Source: Methyloversatilis universalis EHg5
Lineage (GTDB): Bacteria > Pseudomonadota > Gammaproteobacteria > Burkholderiales > Rhodocyclaceae
Assembly (NCBI RefSeq): GCF_000378945.1
Contig: NZ_KB900539.1
Coordinates: 2,995,234 to 3,059,233 of the forward strand
Direction: 5' to 3'
DNA: 64,000 nt
This document shows, one piece after another, positions 58,198 to 64,000 of the stretch. The position numbers and the translations under genes were made by a program. Positions within the stretch are counted from its first letter, which is position 1. Each line of letters begins with the position of its first letter. The notes below the pieces were generated by a model. That model was not told where the DNA came from, searched no databases, and saw nothing but the letters and a program-made list of their open reading frames with translations.

Positions 58198-61100
58198 TCG
58201 CGTCCCTCGCGGACGCGTGGGTTGAAACATCTTGTCGCGCTCAATGGCCTTGGCTGCCGGGTGTCGCGTCCCTCGCGGACGCGTGGGTTGAAACAGGGTC
58301 ACCTTCGACGACGCGGTCACCAACGGGCGTCGCGTCCCTCGCGGACGCGTGGGTTGAAACTCCAGCTCCAGGAAGGGCGTATCGACACCATCGAGGTCGC
58401 GTCCCTCGCGGACGCGTGGGTTGAAACACTGCCCGCTCAACAGTTTGGTCAAGCGCGACCCGGTCGCGTCCCTCGCGGACGCGTGGGTTGAAACGCCAAT
58501 GACGCCTTGCACGCCCTTCTTTTCCGCCGGTCGCGTCCCTCGCGGACGCGTGGGTTGAAACCGGTCAAGGCCGACCGCCCTAATCGGGCGTCGGCGTCGC
58601 GTCCCTCGCGGACGCGTGGGTTGAAACAGCACGCAGAGCGCGTACATCGAGCCGGTGCAGGGTCGCGTCCCTCGCGGACGCGTGGGTTGAAACAAGTCAG
58701 CAACGAGGACAACCCGCACGCCGGCCGTCGCGTCCCTCGCGGACGCGTGGGTTGAAACTCGGTGGGTGCTGCGGCCTGCGGCAGCGGCAGCGCGGGTCGC
58801 GTCCCTCGCGGACGCGTGGGTTGAAACAAGACGATCGGAATCGGGCTCGCCGGGTACGCCGTAGTCGCGTCCCTCGCGGACGCGTGGGTTGAAACAACGT
58901 CGGCACCGGTGCGTTCCGCCGCTCCACGCTGGTCGCGTCCCTCGCGGACGCGTGGGTTGAAACAATGCACGAGGAATGCGCGCCCAGGTAGAGAAATAGT
59001 CGCGTCCCTCGCGGACGCGTGGGTTGAAACCATGTTGATGAAGGGGTGATGGAAATGCTGTATCGGTCGCGTCCCTCGCGGACGCGTGGGTTGAAACGCG
59101 GCGAATAGCTGGCTTCGGCTGGTAGCGGAGCGTCGCGTCCCTCGCGGACGCGTGGGTTGAAACTTGCTGATGTACTTCGCGATGTAGCCGGCCGCTGAAG
59201 TCGCGTCCCTCGCGGACGCGTGGGTTGAAACTGGATGTATTGCGCACCGGGCGGCTCAACCGTCTATAGTCGCGTCCCTCGCGGACGCGTGGGTTGAAAC
59301 GCCGCCGCTGCTCTCCCGGCCGAACACCCGCTCGTCGCGTCCCTCGCGGACGCGTGGGTTGAAACGCCTTCCAGCACGCCCAGCGCCGCCACGACGCCAG
59401 TCGCGTCCCTCGCGGACGCGTGGGTTGAAACTGATTCTGTGGGGGCGTCGTGAGCTGGTTTGACCGTCGCGTCCCTCGCGGACGCGTGGGTTGAAACAGC
59501 GCCGCACCGATGGCGGCTGCCGCCGGCAGCGTCGCGTCCCTCGCGGACGCGTGGGTTGAAACTGACATGGTGACCAACATGCCCCGCCCCCTCGTCGTCG
59601 CGTCCCTCGCGGACGCGTGGGTTGAAACAACCGCCGCGACTTCGCCCTGCACCAGCACCGTGTCGCGTCCCTCGCGGACGCGTGGGTTGAAACCTGCGTG
59701 GTCACACCGATGGCGCGCGCAGCGATCGTCGCGTCCCTCGCGGACGCGTGGGTTGAAACTCCAGAATGGACTTGAGCTCATCGCCCTGCAGCAGTCGCGT
59801 CCCTCGCGGACGCGTGGGTTGAAACTTCCGGCCCGCGGCAGCCGCCAAAAAAGTCGAGTGGTCGCGTCCCTCGCGGACGCGTGGGTTGAAACAAGTTCTC
59901 GTCCGCAGACGCCGTATGGAATGCTTCGTCGCGTCCCTCGCGGACGCGTGGGTTGAAACCCTCGCTGCCGCGGGTGCGCCCCTGACGACCGAAGTCGCGT
60001 CCCTCGCGGACGCGTGGGTTGAAACCCGACACAGCCATTTCCTCCGCGTCGGGCGGAAGTCGCGTCCCTCGCGGACGCGTGGGTTGAAACACGCCCCACT
60101 GCTCATAGCTGCGCGCCGACTCGAAGTCGCGTCCCTCGCGGACGCGTGGGTTGAAACAAGGCGACGCCGAGTTGATCCGCGACACGCGCCGGTCGCGTCC
60201 CTCGCGGACGCGTGGGTTGAAACGTACCGCTGCCGGTCTTGATGGATGAATTCGCCTGCGTCGCGTCCCTCGCGGACGCGTGGGTTGAAACGATGTACAT
60301 GCCGCCCAGTGCCACCGCAATAGCGGTCGCGTCCCTCGCGGACGCGTGGGTTGAAACACTATCTACCGCTACAGCATGCGCCCGATGCGCACGTCGCGTC
60401 CCTCGCGGACGCGTGGGTTGAAACTGGCGCTGCGCGAAGAACGTCGAGAGCAATGCCGAGTCGCGTCCCTCGCGGACGCGTGGGTTGAAACCATGATCTT
60501 CTTGCGACTCAGGGCGATGCGAACCGGTCGCGTCCCTCGCGGACGCGTGGGTTGAAACGGTCAGGCAAACACTTGCGACAGGGGGGCAGATAGAGGTCGC
60601 GTCCCTCGCGGACGCGTGGGTTGAAACGAGAACGTCCCGCGCATCGCCACACGCGGCCGCCAGGTCGCGTCCCTCGCGGACGCGTGGGTTGAAACTTGGC
60701 GTCCGCCTTCAGGTCAGCGCGGCTGATCTTGTCGCGTCCCTCGCGGACGCGTGGGTTGAAACAAGCGGGCGGAATCGTTCGCGGCAGACTACGCCGCGTC
60801 GCGTCCCTCGCGGACGCGTGGGTTGAAACCACGTCAGCTTGTACAAGGTCGAGCCAACCGAGGCCGTCGCGTCCCTCGCGGACGCGTGGGTTGAAACAGG
60901 GTCTCCAGGCTGATCTGGGCCGCCATGTTCCGTCGCGTCCCTCGCGGACGCGTGGGTTGAAACCACCGACTGGGGAGCTCGACCGGCAGCTCCGCTGCGT
61001 CGCGTCCCTCGCGGACGCGTGGGTTGAAACCATGCTGTGCCACCGCCCTGAAGGGCGATGGGGTTGTCGCGTCCCTCGCGGACGCGTGGGTTGAAACCCT

Positions 61101-61665
61101 CGCTTCACGTAGCCGGTGAGGCGGGCGGCGATGTCGCGTCCCTCGCGGACGCGTGGGTTGAAACCGGTCGGTCCAGTACCATGCCGCCGCCCGCGCGCCG
61201 TCGCGTCCCTCGCGGACGCGTGGGTTGAAACGGAGGAGCTGGAAGCGATCCGCTACCGCGGCGAGTCGCGTCCCTCGCGGACGCGTGGGTTGAAACTGGA
61301 CCGCCTATGCGGTCTTCACTGCCCTGATCAGTCGCGTCCCTCGCGGACGCGTGGGTTGAAACAAGACCCCGGACCTGAAGCTGACCGACTACGAGGTGTC
61401 GCGTCCCTCGCGGACGCGTGGGTTGAAACCTCGACCAGCGCGCGCACCCAGGCCAGTTCCTCGCGTCGCGTCCCTCGCGGACGCGTGGGTTGAAACCGGC
61501 CCATCTCGACGTAGTTGTCCGCCCACGGTCGTCGCGTCCCTCGCGGACGCGTGGGTTGAAACTTCGCCTCGCGCAGGCGCCTGGCGCCCCGCGTGACCGT
61601 CGCGTCCCTCGCGGACGCGTGGGTTGAAACTTGCCTGCTTTCAGATCTCGGGAGCGATATGCGAG

Positions 61666-61697
61666 GTCGCTTCCCTCGCGGGCGCGTGGGCTAAATT
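61666..61697 (+). repeat. Degenerate terminal CRISPR repeat
   Basis: GTCGCTTCCCTCGCGGGCGC then GTGGGCTAAATT: six differences from the consensus repeat (positions 6, 17, 26, 28, 31, 32). It marks the oldest end of the array. Confidence 0.9.
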
Positions 61698-61808
61698 CGG
61701 TCGTAATGCACGCTGCGGTCAGTCTATTGCTGTTGCGTTTATTTCAAACGCATAAGTTAGAGGTTGGTCAAAAATAACAAGAACCTAAAAACCAAGAATT
61801 AGACGATC
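61698..61808. other. A/T-rich flank downstream of the CRISPR array
   Basis: 111 bases without a gene, markedly A/T-rich (GGTCAAAAATAACAAGAACC region). It marks the change from the array to the chromosomal dsrE-like/argJ genes. No terminator or target-site duplication was recognised. Confidence 0.5.
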
Positions 61809-62231
61809 TCAGGGCTTGATATACGCCGCCTTCTCGTCCAGTTGCAGCCGTGCCACTTCGGCTACGCCGGCCGGCACCACGCTGGCTTCGGTCAGTACGG
61901 CTTCGTCCGTCAGGCTGCGCGCCTTCAGCGTGTTCCGGCACACCTTGAATGCCACGCCACGGCTGGCCAGCGCCTGGACTGCAGGCGCATAGGCCTTGCC
62001 CTCCGCGTCGAGCGCGTCCCTGAGCAGAAAATCGACGCCGCGCCCGTTGCTCACGACATGAATGCGGATGTCCGGCGATGCGTTCAGGTGGTTCTGCACG
62101 TTGCCGAGCAGCCCGCGCGCAGCCGCAGCATCGTTGATGTGATAGACCACGGTTCCGCCTGCCAGCGCAAGCGACGTGAAGAAGGCGCCCGTCAGGCCGA
62201 ACAGGTGGCGCAGCAGCGAAGCAGGTGTCAT
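61809..62231 (-). CDS. DsrE-family exported protein
   Basis: 140 aa. A hydrophobic N-terminus (LLRHLFGLTGAFFTSLALAG) suggests a signal peptide. The rest matches DsrE/DsrF-like folds: VVYHINDAAAARGLLGNVQN, IRIHVVSNGRGVDFLL, and KVCRNTLKARSL with one Cys near residue 99 where DsrE-type proteins often carry it. A sulfur-carrier role is possible but unproven. Confidence 0.8.
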   Translation of the reverse strand: MTPASLLRHLFGLTGAFFTSLALAGGTVVYHINDAAAARGLLGNVQNHLNASPDIRIHVVSNGRGVDFLLRDALDAEGKAYAPAVQALASRGVAFKVCRNTLKARSLTDEAVLTEASVVPAGVAEVARLQLDEKAAYIKP

Positions 62232-62310
62232 GTGACGAATTCCGGTGAGGGTGAAACCCTCATTCTCGCCATCCGGACCACCGCCGCTTCGCAGCGTTTC
62301 TGATGTACTT

Positions 62311-62338
62311 GCCAGCGCTGCAGATAAGCAGCGCTGGC
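62311..62338. terminator. 11-bp perfect hairpin between argJ and the dsrE-like gene
   Basis: GCCAGCGCTGC, AGATAA, GCAGCGCTGGC, 23 bases past the argJ stop (minus strand). There is no T-run. Likely transcription terminator or mRNA end of argJ. Confidence 0.55.
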
Positions 62339-62361
62339 CGCCTCAACTCAATTGCGACGGA

Positions 62362-63603
62362 TCAGCTGCGATAGTCCGCGTTGATCTTCACGTAGTCGTA
62401 GCTGAAGTCGCAGGTCCAGCAGGTGGCGCGGGCTTCGCCGCGGCCCAGCGCCACGCGGATGGTGATTTCGGCCGGCGCCATCGCCGCCGCGCCCTGCTCT
62501 TCCTTGTAGTCCGGATTGCGGCCTCCGTCCTTCGACACCAGGAAGTCGCCGATCCACAGGCTCACCTTCGAGGTGTCGAGGTCCATCAGCGAGGGGTGGG
62601 TCTGGGCTGCGTTGCCGACCGCGGCCAGGATGCGGCCGAGGTTGGGGTCGGAGGCGAAGAAGGCGGTCTTCACCAGCGGCGAGTGGGCGATGGCGTAGCC
62701 GACCGCCTTGCACTCGGCCACGTCGCGGCCGCCTTCGATCTCGATGGTGATGAACTTGGTCGCGCCCTCGCCGTCGCGCACGATGGCCTGCGCCAGTTCG
62801 GCCGCCAGCGAGGTGACCGCGTCGGCCAGCGCACGGCCGTCGGCGCTGTCGAGCGAGGTGATTTCGGCGTGGCCGGCGGTGCCGGAGGCGATCAGCATGA
62901 AGGAGTCGTTGGTCGAGGTGTCGCCATCGACCGTGACGCAGTTGAACGAGCGGTCGGCGGCGTGCTTCACCAGCGCCTCCAGCGCCGCCTGCGACAGCAC
63001 CGCGTCGGTGGCGACGAAGCCCAGCATGGTGGCCATATTGGGCTTGATCATGCCGGCGCCCTTGCTGATGCCGGTGATGGTGACCTTGCGGCCGCCGATC
63101 TGCACGGTGCGCGAGCCGGCCTTGGCCACGGTGTCGGTGGTCATGATGGCGTGCGCCGCCTCGTACCAGTTGGCTTCGTCCAGATTGTCCATCGCGGCCG
63201 GAATGCCGCGCTCGATGCGATCCACCGGCAGCGGCTCCATGATGACGCCGGTCGAGAAGGGCAGCACCTGTTCCGGCGCCAGTTCCAGCGCGCGGGCGAC
63301 CGCTACGCAGGTGGCGCGGGCGGCCACCAGGCCGGGTTCGCCGGTGCCGGCGTTGGCGATGCCGGTGTTGATCACCAGCGCGCGGATGTCGCTGCGCGAC
63401 AGGTGATCGCGGCACACCTGCACCGGCGCCGCACAGAAGCGGTTCACCGTGAATACGCCCGCCACGCGCGCACCCGGCACCAGCGAAATCAGGCACAGGT
63501 CGCGGCGGTTGGCCTTGCGGATGCCGGCCTGGGCGATGCCCAGGCGCACGCCGGCGACCGGCAGCAGGGTTTCGGCGGAAGGCGTCTGGTAATTCACGGG
63601 CAT
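62362..63603 (-). CDS. argJ: Bifunctional glutamate N-acetyltransferase / amino-acid N-acetyltransferase ArgJ
   Basis: 413 aa. The autocleavage nucleophile is T192 in [28 protein letters not shown] and [18 protein letters not shown] are family-typical. The N-terminal segment has [16 protein letters not shown], and the C-terminus ends [10 protein letters not shown]. It recycles the acetyl group between acetylornithine and glutamate in arginine synthesis. The bifunctional versus monofunctional status cannot be decided from sequence alone. Confidence 0.97.
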   Translation of the reverse strand: MPVNYQTPSAETLLPVAGVRLGIAQAGIRKANRRDLCLISLVPGARVAGVFTVNRFCAAPVQVCRDHLSRSDIRALVINTGIANAGTGEPGLVAARATCVAVARALELAPEQVLPFSTGVIMEPLPVDRIERGIPAAMDNLDEANWYEAAHAIMTTDTVAKAGSRTVQIGGRKVTITGISKGAGMIKPNMATMLGFVATDAVLSQAALEALVKHAADRSFNCVTVDGDTSTNDSFMLIASGTAGHAEITSLDSADGRALADAVTSLAAELAQAIVRDGEGATKFITIEIEGGRDVAECKAVGYAIAHSPLVKTAFFASDPNLGRILAAVGNAAQTHPSLMDLDTSKVSLWIGDFLVSKDGGRNPDYKEEQGAAAMAPAEITIRVALGRGEARATCWTCDFSYDYVKINADYRS

Positions 63604-63804
63604 GGCAGGCTCATCCAGTCAGGCAAAACGCGCAGTTTACACGCGCAGGCGTCCTGCTTTCCGCAGCGCAGCGAATGCGTCAGCCATGGTCCGAACGGAC
63701 CACCCGGTCTTCATGGCAGTGAAAAGCCGCCCTCCTACCGTGCCGGCTTAACGCTTTTTTGCATTCGCGAAGAAGCGGAGCCGACCACTGCACAGGAGCT
63801 GACC

Positions 63805-64000
63805 ATGCACGCACCCGCCCGCCTCACCCTCGCGCTGGCCATCGCCGGCGCCCTCGGCAGCCCGTTCGCCAGCACCGCGCACGCCGCCCAGAACACGCTG
63901 ACCGGCTGGGCGATGCTGCCGGCCGCCACCTTTTCCGACGGCCCGACCTCCGGCCAGTTCGCCTTCACCAACGGTGCCAGCCCGGAAAACAATCCGCCCT
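63805..64000 (+). CDS. Exported phytase/esterase-like protein, N-terminal part (cut by window end)
   Basis: AGGAG lies 6 bases before the ATG at 63805. The 65 visible residues hold a signal peptide (MHAPARLTLALAIAGALGSP, ending near THAAQ) and then LTGWAMLPAATFSDGPTSGQ and FAFTNGASPENNPP. This resembles the start of exported 'esterase-like activity of phytase family' proteins. Too short for a firm call. Divergent from argJ across a 201-base gap. Confidence 0.5.
   Translation, partial: MHAPARLTLALAIAGALGSPFASTAHAAQNTLTGWAMLPAATFSDGPTSGQFAFTNGASPENNPP

Larger units (their letters stand above)
56324..61697 (+). CRISPR. Type I-C CRISPR array, 81 repeats and 80 spacers
   Basis: Counted by eye: 80 copies of a 32-base repeat that starts GTCGCGTCCCTCGCGG and ends GTGGGTTGAAAC (first copy 56324-56355, last intact copy 61599-61630), plus a degenerate 81st at 61666. 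Repeat-to-repeat distance is 65-71 bases, so spacers are 33-39 bases. Within the repeat CGCGTCC and GGACGCG (positions 3-9, 15-21) form a 7-bp stem with loop CTCGC. Cleavage after the stem leaves an 11-base 5' handle TGGGTTGAAAC, as known for Cas5c. The intact repeats appear identical. Confidence 0.98.

Noticed and set aside
56211-61596. Many open frames through the CRISPR array with repeated peptides such as VSTHASARDAT or SRPSRTRGLK, the longest 640 codons
   Set aside because: They are translations of the repeat in different frames, not genes.

Overview
The window is GC-rich, densely packed DNA from a bacterial chromosome. The gene content (FlhDC-controlled flagellar/chemotaxis genes, an rpe-gph-trpE-trpGDC cluster, ApaG, a PEP-CTERM exported protein, ArgJ) and the form of the flagellar sigma factor promoters point to a betaproteobacterium. 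Rhodocyclales, for example a Methyloversatilis/Azoarcus-like organism, is the best guess. This is inferred from gene content; no 16S or marker search was possible.

Region 1 (1-23000, almost all minus strand) is a motility and signalling island. Read in the direction of transcription it runs flhD-flhC, motA-motB, a membrane MCP-like protein carrying a CheZ-type phosphatase motif, cheY, cheA, cheW, a Cache-MCP, an Aer-like PAS-MCP, cheR, cheD, cheB, a STAS protein and two further MCPs (the last cut by the window edge). Upstream lie a REC-GGDEF-EAL protein and a HDOD-REC-GGDEF protein. Seven units carry the same sigma-28 (FliA) promoter pattern, TCAAG-like, then 11-12 bases between the octamers, then GCCG-like. 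This joins the chemotaxis genes and the two c-di-GMP genes in one regulon. The two neighbouring large MCP genes share about 730 bases that are nearly identical, a sign of gene conversion.

Region 2 (23000-48300) is housekeeping and mixed: a zinc-ribbon Nudix hydrolase, a MASE1-PAS histidine kinase, a Rieske protein, a TonB-like protein, an HNH nuclease, a HDOD protein fused to a degenerate histidine kinase, a Spy/CpxP-like periplasmic protein, the tryptophan genes (interrupted by an HscC-type Hsp70 and a J-like membrane protein), gph, rpe, apaG, methyltransferases, several small DUF proteins, and a ModE-like regulator beside a PEP-CTERM protein whose promoter carries a ModE-type operator.

Region 3 (48458-61697) is a complete type I-C CRISPR-Cas system: cas3, cas5c, cas8c (with an internal start for cas11c), cas7, cas4, cas1, cas2, a leader, and an array of 81 repeats and 80 spacers. 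The array ends in a degenerate repeat at the end far from the leader. One mid-array spacer looks like a captured intrinsic terminator.

Region 4 (61800-64000) holds a DsrE-like exported protein, argJ, and the start of an exported phytase/esterase-like protein cut by the window edge. No rRNA, tRNA, transposase or prophage genes were seen.
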